This document shows, in pieces, positions 1 to 12,384 of a stretch of DNA of 64,000 bases. The stretch comes from Hemicentrotus pulcherrimus. Its lineage: Eukaryota > Echinodermata > Echinoidea > Camarodonta > Strongylocentrotidae. The stretch is taken from the NCBI GenBank assembly GCA_003118195.1, contig BEXV01000122.1, positions 221,764-285,763 on the forward strand, given 5' to 3'. Position 1 is the first letter of the stretch. Every line of letters begins with the position of its first letter. The notes below the pieces were generated by a model. The model was not told where the DNA came from. It ran no database searches and saw only the letters and a program-made list of their open reading frames with translations. Position numbers and translations under genes: made by a program.

Positions 1-126
1 GAAGGGAGAGTAAAAGAAACTGAAGATAAAAGAAAATTGTTAAGAATTTGTATAAGTTATTAAAGAAAAGAAAAGAAAAGAAAAATAGCAGAAGTATATT
101 CCAACAGCGAAATTCAAAACGAAAAA

Positions 127-174
127 AGAGAGAGGAGGAGAAACAGAGAAAGAGAGAGGAGGAGAGACAGAGAA
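127..174. repeat. 24-bp purine tandem repeat
   Basis: Two units of AGAGAGAGGAGGAGAAACAG-type sequence (127-150 and 151-174, one difference) inside a wider polypurine tract of 48-215. The open frame over it is a by-product of purine bias. Confidence 0.85.
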
Positions 175-215
175 AGATAGAAAAACGGAGAGATAACAAC
201 AAAAAAAGTGGGGGT

Positions 216-3200
216 GTACAACTAAAAATGCCCCATGGATTCTGTATTAATTTGAGATTACAAATTTATTGCGTTTCAAATTACGGGAGATGGGGCAAGT
301 TCAAATTAAGGGACACCGAGGGACTTATAGTGAAGCGCATATAGAGACCACACACACAATCAATATATCCTTTACCTGAGCCACATTTGTAGACAGATTG
401 AGATTTAAATGTCGGGTGCTTTTATTTCAGACAAGAAAGGTTATTTGTCTAGAAGTTCAAACGTGTACCTGATCACCATCATACCATGGAGATATATCTC
501 CATGATCATACTATACTTGATTTGCCAATATTGTCTATAGCAACGTGTTGTTCATAGGAAATATCCTTTCATCTGAGATGCAATTACTTTTTCTTCTCAT
601 TTTGCTTATGAAGAACATTACGAATTGTGATTGGGAATTAAATAAAGTTGTCATATAAGATTAAATGGGGTATTCACATAAAAGTCTATCATGGAACATT
701 ATTTGAATTGTCTTTTAACCAACAACAATTTTCTAGTACACTTTCGAATGATGTATAAGGATAGATATTGTTTCTCCCAAATAAAAAATCCTTCAAAAGT
801 TAAGAATTTCATCAAAAGATTTATAGATTTTTGTTGTTGTTAGGGGTAGGGGTGGGGTACGAAATTGAAAACGTTGGAGAGAGAGTGTGTGCGAGTAAAA
901 ATTAAGAAATACGACTCAATCAATATTCTGACCAGATTCCTTCGCATCATAATTTTTAACATTTGCAGGCAAACAGGTATCAGGCTATCTTCTCCTTATT
1001 TTATATTTCCCTCTCGTTACTTCATGAAACTGTTTGTGAGTTACTCTTCAAACAAGACTCTTTTGATACACTCCTCATTCCCAGCACGTAACTTGGAGAA
1101 CTCTTGGAATAGCGTATTGAAGTAGTCTCGAGCGACCAGCCCTTCATCTTTTCCGCATCCTTAGCAATGGAGATGATGACGAGTGGGTACCGATGGGAGA
1201 TCTATACTGTACGTGATATTCTCCATCTTTACACGTTGGCATTGCTATTAAAAATAGATCAGAATTGTGATTGACAAGCACGTCATCGGTACGCAAAATA
1301 AAGATATAATGCATAATTATATTGAATATTTCAATAAATGATTGTTTTCAATATGAGGGCAAATCGAGTTTCCTGATTGCAGAGAAGAAAAATAAATAAC
1401 TTATGAAAGCTACATCGATTCGTTTTGTAAAGAGGATTTTATTGTGTTAAAATCGTGAAACCTGTCACCATGTCATAGGACTAAAAAATAGACTGAAACT
1501 GGAAATTGCTTTTTGTCGGAACCCGGTTGCGAGATTGCCCTATCTTAGGCGCTAAATGAAATGTTAGAGCAGACATTTTAACATTTTTTTTGTTTTATAA
1601 TCTAGAAGTTAACATTTGCGATGCAAAATTGTGTTTTTTTTTAATGAAGATATGGACTCTTTGTCTTACTTTTTCACTCTATGTACCCATATGCTACTTT
1701 AAATGCATAATCAGTCATCTTGATATCAAATTCTGTCAAAAGAGGTAGCATCTTTTTTCTTTCTTTTTTTACTTCTACAATACATTTTTTAAAGAAAGAA
1801 AAATATAGCTAGCTGGCAAAATGTACATGATACTATTCAAATATTACGTTTATAATGAATCTATTTTATTTTTAACTTGAGCTGCTTAATTAAAAAAAAA
1901 TATGAAGCAGGTCCTACCGCATGAAACCCTATTCGCCTACGAAATGTAAAATGCAAATTGAAAAATATATTTGTATTAACATTTTCTTTCAATTTCAAAT
2001 CGTAACGGACTTGTTTTGGTCCACGAGCTAACGAGGGTTTCATTAATTAGAATACACTGCAGCTGCCAGACGAAGTTATTATGATGTAAAGGAAACGTAC
2101 CCACAGATTACAATTTTGATTAATTCATTCAGTCTACAATTTTTCTAAAACTAAGATGATGTCAAGTGACTTTCAAAATAATATTTTATAATAATGTGCG
2201 AGGGAATGCAAGCGAAATTAATTAATCGAATATATTTTGCCTTTGATTAGGAGAGGTGGCTTTCCTGAGATTTCTTCTTCAAAAAGTAAACAAAATCCAA
2301 AAGAAAAATACTTTTGAAAATATGTTTTATGTTGTTTACATATTTCTGCGACCGTGGTGACATTTTCAAAGATACAATTTCATATTTAACTTATTCCAAT
2401 GCTGTAAATATAAGTTGTCACATTTGCAATTTTAAAATGGTATTTTCACCAACGCTGGTATTCGGCACCAAACAAATCGGATCTTTTGTGAATCTTTTGC
2501 CGGACTTACCTTTAAACACATGTTTCCGTTTTAAGAGTTACATCGTCTGTCGTTAACGGAACAAAATGTGTTTAAAATGCAGGCCACATACCTAGCCGAG
2601 CAGTGCTCTTCAAAAGCAATCACGGACATAGAAAACAACCCTGGGGTGCATAGTTACAAATTTACGCGGACAATTTGTGGGTAGAAGTTGTTACGCTCAA
2701 ACGGCAGAGAGAAACGTGGGCTAAATGTTACACCCCCGTCAAGTGTTTTCAAGAAGCACAGAGTGAAATAACGTCCGCTCTGGTTTCAAAACGAATGGCT
2801 AAGTGAAAAAGTGAGGACAAAAATATTCTTCACAAAGTCATTGCCAGCGATGTTTTAAATATAATCTGCAATCTTGTTCAAACTTACCATTCGTCGTTTT
2901 TTTTCTTCTTCATATATATTCATAAAAAAATCAATCACTTTTATGTTTGGATAAAAAAGCACATAGAACATCATTACATTGAGCAGACTTTTGAATATTT
3001 TATGAAAATTTGTACATGCCGTTACAATTTTTAATATCAATTTTAGCCATCAGATGTTCTTGATCTTAATTGGGATTAGGTTTTTAGTTCTTTTTTAATA
3101 TTATGGCGCGAAATTATACTAAAAAAGGAGAATCAATGAATACAGTAATAGTTTCTGAGCTGGAGTAATGACACTCAAAAGGAAATATGTGAAATCTCAA

Positions 3201-4019
3201 CAACATGACACCTAAACCTTTCCTACCGAACTTTGCTACCTTTCATACCAAAGTGATTTGACCGTATAGATAACATTCATGAGGAAGAGATAATATGGAA
3301 ATGATCTGATATGTTAGAGGATGAGAGTTAGTAAAACCAGGAAAGTAAAAGATTAGCAATAAGAGGAAAGAAAAATGAATAAGGACACTATTGAATTTCA
3401 CTCCCCGTTTTCACATGGACTCATTTTTCAATGCTCAGCATTATTTAAGCTTTATCTTTCACCCTTTTACACTCGAATTCAAACGATCCATTACATTTTT
3501 ACCCATGATCAGTGACCATTCCGATCAATTTTCACACAAATCTTATAGAAACCATATGAGATAGAACTCTAAAAAAGTCCACTTCGTCTATTTCTTTGTA
3601 GTTTTTTCTTTTTCTTCATCTACATCCCTGTACCTACATCACCATCCCGTTTCTGTATTGTTTCCATGACCTATCTATTCCTATTTCTTCTTCTCTTAGT
3701 TCTCTTTTCTTATCACTCACTTTTAGTTTCCTCGTCATGCTCGTCATCAATTTTCATAATTCCGAAACATTTCTCTTTTCTTCTTTCTCGTTATTTTTTC
3801 TTTATCATAATAATTTGCATCTTCTGTTGATTTTCAGAGTTTACCTCTTAAACCATTCACCCCCCCCCCCCCATCTTCTCTTTCTCTTGCCAATACATTT
3901 TGTTTAAATTCTCTATCTCCTTCCTATGTCCTTCTCATTATGCAACTTTGTATCTACATTATCTACACCTATATCTCTATTTCCCTTTCTCCCTCATTTT
4001 CTACTTCCCTTAAATGGGT
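216..4019. other. intergenic, nothing recognised
   Basis: AT-rich sequence with normal CpG frequency. The open frames of 60-98 codons have no motifs. A C run lies at 3860-3871, and the stretch 3,590-4,010 is pyrimidine-rich. Confidence 0.6.
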
Positions 4020-4760
4020 TACTACGTTAACATCTTAATCAGACGATATCGAGGGCAGAAGACGGTTTCGCCATGGTTATATCGATCACGTATACCGGTG
4101 ATCGTAATCCTGCTCGTTGACTCGGGATGTTACAGTGCACGCGGCTCTTAAGTGTGTATCACATTCGACTGAAGAGTGGTCTGAAATATCGGGCTAATAG
4201 ATGCAGAGGCGAGGCTCCCTTACCCTCTATTACTCTCACATATTGGGGTTAAGGGCCCGTATCATTTCACTCCCGGCATAATTACAGATGTAAATCGAGT
4301 GTTGACTCGACACTTTCACGGAAAAGATCGCTGGATCATGCACACATAGGCCTAGGAAGGCCGTTACCCCGTCAGAGTCCATTTCAACACTCCCCGACTT
4401 CCTTCGTTCATTTCGTGGTTTCTTCATCATTTCTAAACCCGAAGGCGACTGGCATGCATCTCCATGTTTCAATTCAAACATTCATCCCATTTCACGATAT
4501 ATATTTTATTGCCTTGTCGATTAAGAATAATGCACGTCTTTCATTCAGCGGTTTGAAGAAGGAGCGACTATCGATGACTAGGGGCCATCGCGTTTTTCGC
4601 GCCCTTTCTGGAGTGGTGATTAACACTTCCCATATTAATAGCTCTTACAGCCGAGTGTCGAGCGGTGTCGTCTGCGTATTATCCCCGGCATCGCTCGCCT
4701 CCGGGCGACTCGAGCAAGACAATCGTTTACCGCCAACGGCCTAAATTTCTGGTAATTCTC
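4020..4760. promoter_or_regulatory. CpG-rich patch, possible regulatory element
   Basis: An abrupt change from the T-rich sequence before it to balanced, CpG-rich sequence. Overlapping short frames on both strands (81 and 109 codons) show no recognisable protein pattern. The frame lengths follow from the lower AT content. Elements include GATTAAG and CGATCACG-like repeats near 4081-4110 (ATCACGTATACCGGTGAT, an imperfect palindrome). Confidence 0.3.
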
Positions 4761-5128
4761 ACCTAAGAAACGAATCCCTGAAAACGCAGCCGACAGTTAG
4801 GCTAAATATACTGAATAAATTAGCCAGTATTTTGAGGAAAATGTCTCGTTTTTAGAAAGCGACGAGGATCACCTTTACTTGAAAATGATACGATATTGGT
4901 CCAATACAAACACTTGATGTAAGAGCGAGGCGGAAAACGGCAATAAATGTTGGTTGCGCCAGGAGATGGTTTGCCGAAATCCTGTCACTCATGCACCACG
5001 TCAAACTCTTGTGATGGACATGCTCACTTATTTCTTTTACTTTATTCATTTTGTATAACTTTTATATGACACAACCTTCGAAATGCCCTTGTTTTAATTA
5101 GAGGCCTCTAAATAGTTTCTACTGAATA

Positions 5129-5159
<31 letters not shown>

Positions 5160-5231
5160 CTCACACACACACACGCACTTAAAGTCCCCAACGCACACAG
5201 CGTACGCACACAGCGTACGCACACGCACCCA
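5129..5231. repeat. TC then CA microsatellite with 13-bp repeat
   Basis: (TC)n at about 5130-5156 passes into (CA)n at 5161-5176, then two copies of ACACAGCGTACGC at about 5196-5221. Confidence 0.9.
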
Positions 5232-6534
5232 GGCACGCTATACCAACACATATAAAAATAAAAATAAAACGATTAAAAATTATTATTCTGAATGTCACAC
5301 AATAGAAAAGTGAGAGAAAACGATGCAATATAATTATATGAAGATGACAAAAAGCACATGATTAACCCCTGATACTCTAGACTTTTATATAAAGTAATAC
5401 AATTCAAAAGTAAGGTTTTATATAACTTAGGTTTACCATGAGACCCGACCCTAAAGCAATACCAGCAATGTAATAAGTCCTCTCTTCCTGCCAATACACG
5501 AGTTCAGTGACATGCAGAAAAGGGGGCAAATAAACAGAAAATGTCCCTTCCCAGACGAGCAAAGGATAACAATTATTATTTAGGGTAACAAATCTGCTTA
5601 ATTTCACGCCAAGACATTTACGAGTGATAGTAGAGACATGAGAATATAAGACCAGACGGGAAGTCATGATGTGTTAGTAAGAGAGAGGAAACGTTTTCTG
5701 GAACAAAAGAAGGTTAATGAGTGGAACGGCAAGGGGAGGAAAAGATAAGAAAGAAAGGGGGACAGGGAAACTATAAATGTAGGAAAAACCAGGTCGAATC
5801 GGAAATGAAGACGAATCATTTCCCGTTAACCCTTCAGAAGGACAAGTATGAATTCAATGACTCCATAAAAATAAAACGAATCATAATTTCCCGGTTAAAA
5901 TTTTCAATGAATGATCAAAACCCCAAAATTGTCGGGTGATGAGTAATACAATCTTTCCGTACCTTAGATATTTGCTTTTATTTCGTTTTGTTTTTATTGT
6001 AACAGGTACAAAATAAAAGGTGCTTGTCAATAAGGTATTCTTTATAGAAATTGACAAAAGTGATGAACACACTTTTTTGTAAAAATATGTTTCGGCGTTA
6101 GCTCAGACAAATTAACGGGGAACAATAAAGGTGAAAGGGCAAAAAAAGAGTTTTATACTACGTAGCGTCATTATGTACCTTTTGCCACTTTCAAATGTGT
6201 ACGAATTAATACATTATCAGAAAATGTTGGGTTTCACGGTCCAAAAAACGATCTTCTTGAAATGTATGATTGACCTTGCTCGCATCAACAATTACGATAC
6301 AGCTGTTATCGAGTCACATTTTAATATCGTTTATCATATCTATCATTTTATTTTTTTGGCTTAAATGTCAATTTCCCCAAATCCGCAAAAGGTACACAAG
6401 CATAAAATAAACTTCCAGGAAAATTGAGGTAAGTCTTGGTATCCGTCATTAGAGTGAGCAATCTAGGTTTATTATGTGCAAACGTCTATGGCTCACTCTC
6501 CCAGGTGCATCGAGTGTGTCGATTTCAACTGAAA

Positions 6535-6552
6535 TGACGTCATCATGACGTC
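6535..6552. promoter_or_regulatory. double CRE-like site
   Basis: A perfect TGACGTCA (6535-6542) is followed by TGACGTC at 6546-6552, 11 bases apart. CREB/ATF factors bind this motif. The same 12-mer TGACGTCATCAT recurs at 21545 and, inverted, at 34029-34040. Confidence 0.3.
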
Positions 6553-7258
6553 TTTGAAAACATTATCAAGCAAATAGTGGGGAAGTGTCAACGCATTTTC
6601 AACTCGGTCTAGAACAATAGTTACACAAGTTTTGTATGTGATGTCCTCGACTCGTGATTCATGATAATAATGCGGTCATATTTTGCCTGCCTATACTATG
6701 TATCCAAGTATCTGTTTTTGATATAGTTTTTGTTATTCCTACTCGGTTCATTCTTATTTCTTTAATTTAATTATGCTCAAAAAACTATTTGCTTTGGTAA
6801 TTATCATGATTAAAATACGTATATATTATATGTTTATTGCTAATTCTATTTACTATGTTAAAACAAAATGCAATATTTCTTGCCTGAACAGCAAGATTTA
6901 AAATTATATATGGGAAACAATTATTTTCGGGAACTGGCAGGTAAAACAAAGAACCTTTTTTGGAAAGACATGTTCATGGCTTATAGTACGCTCTTGTCCA
7001 TGCATTATGATAACATTTTCTTGCCCACCCTTATGGAATAATGATTACATTAAAATAGCCAATAGCTCAATTATAATTGAAAAAAATTGTGTCAAAAGGG
7101 AATTCGTTTTAGGATATTTTAGACACAAATGGTGATTTTTTTTTTCTCTCTGGAACATTTTCAAGAAAATTATAATATTCAAATAAATTTTCTTTTTATA
7201 TCGTGGATTATGCGATGCAATTAGACAAGGGTTTAACAATTGTACTATTTTTAACAAG

Positions 7259-7723
7259 GTGCCACAACCTCTTTTCCCAGATACAATGGCATTTGTTATG
7301 AAACGTATTAAAGGATGTACACATATCTATGCAATTTTATTTAAGAGAAGAAAAGGACTATGTAAAAGTTTTCTTGAATGGAAATGCATTTTCAACCTGA
7401 ATGATAAGAGTTGGCAAACATATTATTCTATTGGATTTAATTGTACCATTGATGTGGGCTTACGATGGTTTCAGTTTAAAGTTTTACAAGGCATATTATA
7501 TACAAATGATCTACTGTTTAAAACGAATTTAATCCCAAGAAAAGAATGTACATTTTGTAATGAACAGATTGAAACAGTTATACATCTGCTATGTGATTGT
7601 AAGCATGTTAAACATATTTGGGGTAGGTTAGAACGCTGGATTAATACTGGAACCGGAAATAAATTAACATTTTCATTACAAGATAAATTATTTGGTTCAA
7701 AGGTTCAAATAATTATGCATTAA
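7259..7723 (+). pseudogene. LINE ORF2 C-terminal fragment with zf-RVT domain
   Basis: The longest uninterrupted frame of the LINE relic. The first codon of the listed frame is GTG and the frame is open upstream to about 7187, so no true start is implied. The Cys-Cys-His-Cys cluster 'CTFC...HLLCDC' lies at about residues 98-115. The frame ends early at 7723. The homologous reading continues one frame over as 'ALNCILIVVRQMVYCKIKKQL' from 7717, so a single small indel broke the gene here. Confidence 0.75.
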
Positions 7724-7830
7724 ATTGTATACTGATTGTGGTGCGACAGATGGTGTATTGCAAAATAAAGAAACAGTTGCCCGACTTTGATAATATTAGA
7801 CTTTCGATTATAAATTACTTGAAAAACGAA

Positions 7831-8258
7831 AATTATATTGCAAATTCGACTTGTAGAAATAATAAATTTACAAGAAAATCGTTTCAATTCAGGCATTTGT
7901 TTACTTAAAATGATATTTTTTTTCCTGTATTTGTCTTTCTTTTCATGAGTGTCAGAAATTAATTATTGATTTGTTAGCTTTCTGTTAACTTAACAGTTAA
8001 ACAATACTTGTATCTTGTAAAGCCAATTTCATTTATGTTAAAATTAAAAATTATATTGCAAATTCGACTTGTAGAAATAATAAATTCACAAGAAAATCGT
8101 TTCAATTCAGGCATTTGTTTACTTAAAATGATATTTTTTTCCTGTATTTGTTTTTCTTTTCATGAGTGTCAGAAATTAATTATTGATTTGTTAGCTTTCT
8201 GTTAACTCAACAGTTCAACAATACTTGTATCTTGTAAAGCCAATTTCATTTATGTTAT
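7831..8258. repeat. 218-bp tandem duplication of the LINE tail
   Basis: The block beginning TTATATTGCAAATTCGACTT occurs at 7833 and again at 8051, exactly 218 bases apart. The two copies differ at only a few bases across the unit. It spans the last ORF2 codons and the first part of the 3' UTR, so the C-terminal coding end is present twice. High identity indicates the duplication is younger than the frameshifts, or that the copy is a recent insertion. Confidence 0.9.
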
Positions 8259-8330
8259 AAATGTAACACCTTGTAATTACCTTGATTATATGATTTGTTA
8301 ATTTGTTTCAAATGAAAATCAATAAAATCC

Positions 8331-11300
8331 CTGTGGAGGGGAAAATATGGAGAAAAAAAAGGAAAACAAAATGTTAAAATAAAATAATGCATGAATTCAC
8401 CTTTGTAAGTTAGATCAAAGAGTGAGATCAGAATGACATCATAATAACCAGATAAATAGCGAATTTTCTTTACACCCTATCATTATTAGACAATCAATAT
8501 TGAATGCATATACACGTTAGCCTTTTTCCCACGTTTTAGATGTTGTCTTTTCAAGAGAAACAAAATCCCGTAAGAATAAGAACAAAATTGAGCCAACCCT
8601 ACCCTTTTCCCGCTTTCTCCTTTTCTTTTCCGAATATCCCATAATGCTTTGTCTGAGTATACACTGGTCATTTTCTTTATCTGTTTTAAATCGTACAATG
8701 AAAGAAACGATTTATAATCACGGTCGACTTACAATGTTTTACACTGATTTTAAGAAGCTTTTCTTCAGCATTTCGCTGCTCAGCTTCGTAATCCATCTGT
8801 TCTCATCCCTCCAAATCTCAAATCTATCCGATTTGCTCGTGTTTGTCACCTGTTTCCAATCCTCCAAAATATGTAAGAGCAAATAATGAGCTCGACTATT
8901 CATGGAGAAACGTTGCGTAGAGCAAACTTCACCAAATCCTTGAAAGCTTGAAAGTTACAATGGTAAGCTTTCTAAATAGCCGGAGCTGTGTTAGGTAACA
9001 AAGCGAAAAACTACAAGGAATTATTTGGAGAGTTAAGATTAAAAGTAAATCTGGGATTGGACTGGTGGTAGCTGTGTTTGTGTAACAAGGTAAAGCAAAG
9101 AGAAACATCGATCAGAAATCTGTGTCGGATCGGGTTGAGTGATGAGAGAATTCTTGGATGAGAGGATGATAGCTAGGAACAAAAGAAACCTGGAAGGTGA
9201 TAATGAAGGATAAGAGATGGGTGACAGAAGTCGGGAACAAAACGATTTTCCGATTATGTCTATTCTATTGAAACCACTTTCATCCACCTGGTACAGAAGA
9301 GCATTATACAAATTGTTAATGTAAGCCGATTGGTCTGAGGAGTTTTGTCCCCGTCCTTTTATTATATATCTCCATGGTGACTTAGCTTTGTTCATGGATT
9401 GTTTATTCAGGCCATTTGAATATTTTGAAATCCTAATCATACACATACAGCAGTTGTGCATCCATATGAGATAGAGTGAATGAATAAAATAATTGGCGAC
9501 ATCATCTGAGTTAAATAAGAGAGAGGAAAAAAAATCACGAAACAAGATTGAAATAGTGGGGAGCAGATTTTAATTATTTTCTCGGAAAAATACTCTTCTA
9601 AAAGAGAAATTTGTGACATAGGACGCCAAATTGAATTAGGAACCCAACAGTGCATTAATGGATAACACCCTGACAACATGATATCGAAATATAGATAAAC
9701 ATTCAAATCATTAAAAAGTCATGTAAACCTCGAAAAAGCTTTTAAAGTGTTTACCACAGCATGATATGTGTCACGACTGAACTACAATAAAATGTACTTA
9801 ATTCGCTGTCGTTAAAGCACTTTTGTATACCCTTTCTATTTGGGTTGTTATTTTTTTTTAAAGAAAACATGTTTTAATTGCATTAATGGACTTATAATGG
9901 CGTTGTAATTACATTCATGGCCTTTATGCCATTAGACCAATGGAGGATTTAAATTTTAATAAACATTTGAAAGTTACCCAGCTGCATATTGATATTAAGA
10001 ATATTGTTGCTTTTGTTGTCGATGTCTTTAGTAGTACTATCATCATCATTGGTATCATCATCATCATCGTCATCGTTACTGTTATTATTGTTATAATAAT
10101 AATTATCATCATCAGCATTTTCGTCGCCGTAGTGATCATAATCAGAACTAATTTTCACACAATGCATAGCCTGTTTCGATTGGAATGTTTTTGATAAAAA
10201 AAAGCTTTATTACAAAATATTTCAGAGACCGTTTAACAAAAAAATCAACCGAGAGGCAAATAGGTGCATTATACTTTTAAATTTGATATTGCGAAGAAGT
10301 AGATCTCTATGTGGTTATGACGGGGGAAGTCTTTTCCACCATCTGATATTTTAATAGCATTTTCTGCTCTGTTATTGAACAAACAACCCTTCCCAGCAGT
10401 AGGTACACTTATCTCTCAATGTCTCCCAATTTGCAGCATTCACTCACTGGGTTACCAGGTGAGAGCTGACCGATTAAGAGGGTGTTTGAGGGTAGCCCGA
10501 CCCGGAAATCTCGGCGGAGAGCCTCATGCGCCTACCGCTCGGGAAGGTTACCAAAACACAACCAATCCCGCGATGAGTATAAACATTGGTCACACCTGGA
10601 TTCGAGTATTAACCCATCTCTTTCTGAGGATCAAATCTGTTGCGTGTTTCTACTCCAAACATGTTTAACCGCGGTAAGCCTTTGTCGCCCGTTTGACGGA
10701 CGGCGCCATATGCCCATCATGTAGTCACGTGATGTAGGTGGTAGACACCGGAGACGCCAAACGACCGTAGGGAATGGATACGCAGCAGGCGGGGGTCGAG
10801 AAGGTGTTGCCATAGACGGTTGCGCTATTTTTAATTGATTTGGACATTCTCTGCAGGTGTCAGTGGTAGCTGAGGGATCAGGGTTCGATGCCTCCTAATC
10901 TATTCAAAAAGTTTTGGCACAATGATAAAAATAAATGTTTTCATGATTAATTGTATCGATGAAAGAATAATTGAATGTATGAAAACAATCAAGGAAGAAT
11001 CTAAGTAGAAAAACAATTTTCAGATATTCTCCTTTCAAAACCTTGTTCAGTCATAACTTTTGAGAGTTTCCGCTTTTATCCCCCTCCCCCTTTTTATAGG
11101 TTGAAGCTCTGATATACATGAATTAGGATTGCTTCTCGCCGATGGACTATTTTTATAGGTGTGAAATCCAAATGGAATCGGAGCACTTTAAGTTATTTCA
11201 ATGCCAGGGTAAAATCGTCACCAAATATTCTCAAAATAAATCATTACCTGTGTAAGGGAAGCCGTGGTGAGATAAGAGAAGAACGCAATAGAAAACAAAC

Positions 11301-12059
11301 ATAGAGTAATACTAATAGTTGCCACCGTGATAGACTGTTATCAGTACACGACGACTACTCGGCAGGTAAAACAATGGACTAATCAATGGTAGAATAGGAA
11401 TGATGGAAAATAAGAAAATAAATGTTTAATTTAATAACCAGCTTGAACAAAATTTCTAATGACGAAATAAATAAGTAATTAATTTTGCTTTGTAAAAATA
11501 ATCTGTTTATGATATCAATCAAATCATAATCACTGAAACTTCAACATTTAGTGAGCTGTTGATTTTAACAAACTTACAAAAACTTCAAATGAAATTGGAA
11601 ATTATTTTGGCAACATAACATATTTCTTTATGTTTATTCTGATTTATCTATTTAAAAAAATATTTTAGAAGTCCGCAGATGAAGGAGGGAGTTTAATACA
11701 ATTTAATTACATTGAGGTATAAAGACACAAGCAGGGGAAAGTCTTACGTTTCAACGAATGAAGCACGTTCACTTGTTTGTAACAAAAAGTTTTTATAATG
11801 TTTATTTTCATAATGCTGTTATGAACCCAATATAAGCTAAATTAATGCATTTAAGAGTTAATTTATTCAAAATATCACATAATTGTTTAATTCTAATTGG
11901 TTGGTAAATTGATCAACAGTATACAAACCAAAAGAAGATCCTCAACTGTGTATACATTCCTAAACGAAAAAATATCATCTATGAGAGATACAAATCAATA
12001 ATTATGAATATACAATATACAGAAAATAGTATAAATTCTTCAAAGTTCATAAAATATTT
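8331..12059. other. intergenic, nothing clearly recognised
   Basis: AT-rich with a CpG-rich patch at about 10,440-10,820. The longest frame in the left region (minus strand, 9545-9039, 168 codons) has no recognisable domain and an unremarkable composition, so I do not call it a gene. Confidence 0.55.
10025..10115. repeat. compound ATC/ATT trinucleotide repeat
   Basis: Interrupted ATC, GTT and ATA units. They are open in several frames on both strands, which produces poly-Ile, poly-Asp and poly-Asn shadows without biological meaning. Confidence 0.85.
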
Positions 12060-12382
12060 TGTGAAATGTCATGCACGCAATATCATACAAATCATATGAC
12101 CTGGGCAAAGGCATGGGGAAATCAAGTTTTGGGGGATAAAAAGGGAAAATAATGGGATAAAAATATATAAAGCAGTTGATAAATAGTGAGGACATGAGGT
12201 CACAAACTGATAACCATCCTGGCAATTTGTTTTGTGATTCTCATTGCTCCATAGTTTTACATGCTTTTTCAAAAATTCATAACTTTCTTATTATCCGATT
12301 TAGCTCAAACTTTTTTTGATTGGTTTGTCTGATTTCTCTGCTTTTATTGGAAGTAAGTTATTTTTTGAGTGGACTTGTCCTT
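12060..12382. mobile_element. probable repeat element end (GTGGACTTGTCCTTTAA terminus)
   Basis: The segment from 'ATAACTTTCTTATTATCCGATTTAG' (about 12,281) to 'GAGTGGACTTGTCCTTTAA' (12,366-12,384) resembles a terminus I recall as recurrent in marine invertebrate genomes, usually paired with an inverted TTAAAGGACAAGTCCAC at the other end. No such left end was found upstream, so this would be a truncated copy. The left boundary is a guess. Confidence 0.35.
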
Positions 12383-12384
12383 TA

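Larger units (their letters stand above)
7020..8330 (+). mobile_element. L1/Tx1-clade LINE, 3' end of ORF2 plus 3' UTR
   Basis: A decayed 3'-terminal retrotransposon copy. The coding trace starts near 7030 (a 'PPLWNNDYIKI' motif in one frame), continues in another frame from about 7187 and runs to 7723. It then shifts frame near 7705-7716 and ends with TAA at 7906-7908. The central part carries a zinc-knuckle of the zf-RVT type: 'CTFCNEQIETVIHLLCDC', preceded by 'RWFQFKVLQGILYTNDLLF'. That combination is characteristic of L1/Tx1-like ORF2 C-termini. The UTR ends near AATAAAA at 8320-8326. At least two frameshifts make it non-functional, and the endonuclease and RT catalytic parts are missing. 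Confidence 0.8.

Noticed and set aside
9039..9545. 168-codon minus-strand open frame
   Set aside because: It is the longest simple frame in the left region, but it has no domain, signal or splice context that I recognise. A frame of this length is possible by chance in 64 kb of six-frame AT-rich DNA.
9924..10194. Poly-Asp/Asn and poly-Ile open frames on both strands
   Set aside because: Direct translation of an ATC/ATT trinucleotide repeat.
10375..10813. Overlapping frames of 60-97 codons in a CpG-rich patch, and a cloverleaf-like segment on the minus strand (about 10,490-10,555)
   Set aside because: The frames arise from locally lower AT content. The tRNA-like segment has a plausible acceptor stem but is about 62 nt and lacks a proper B-box and anticodon arm.
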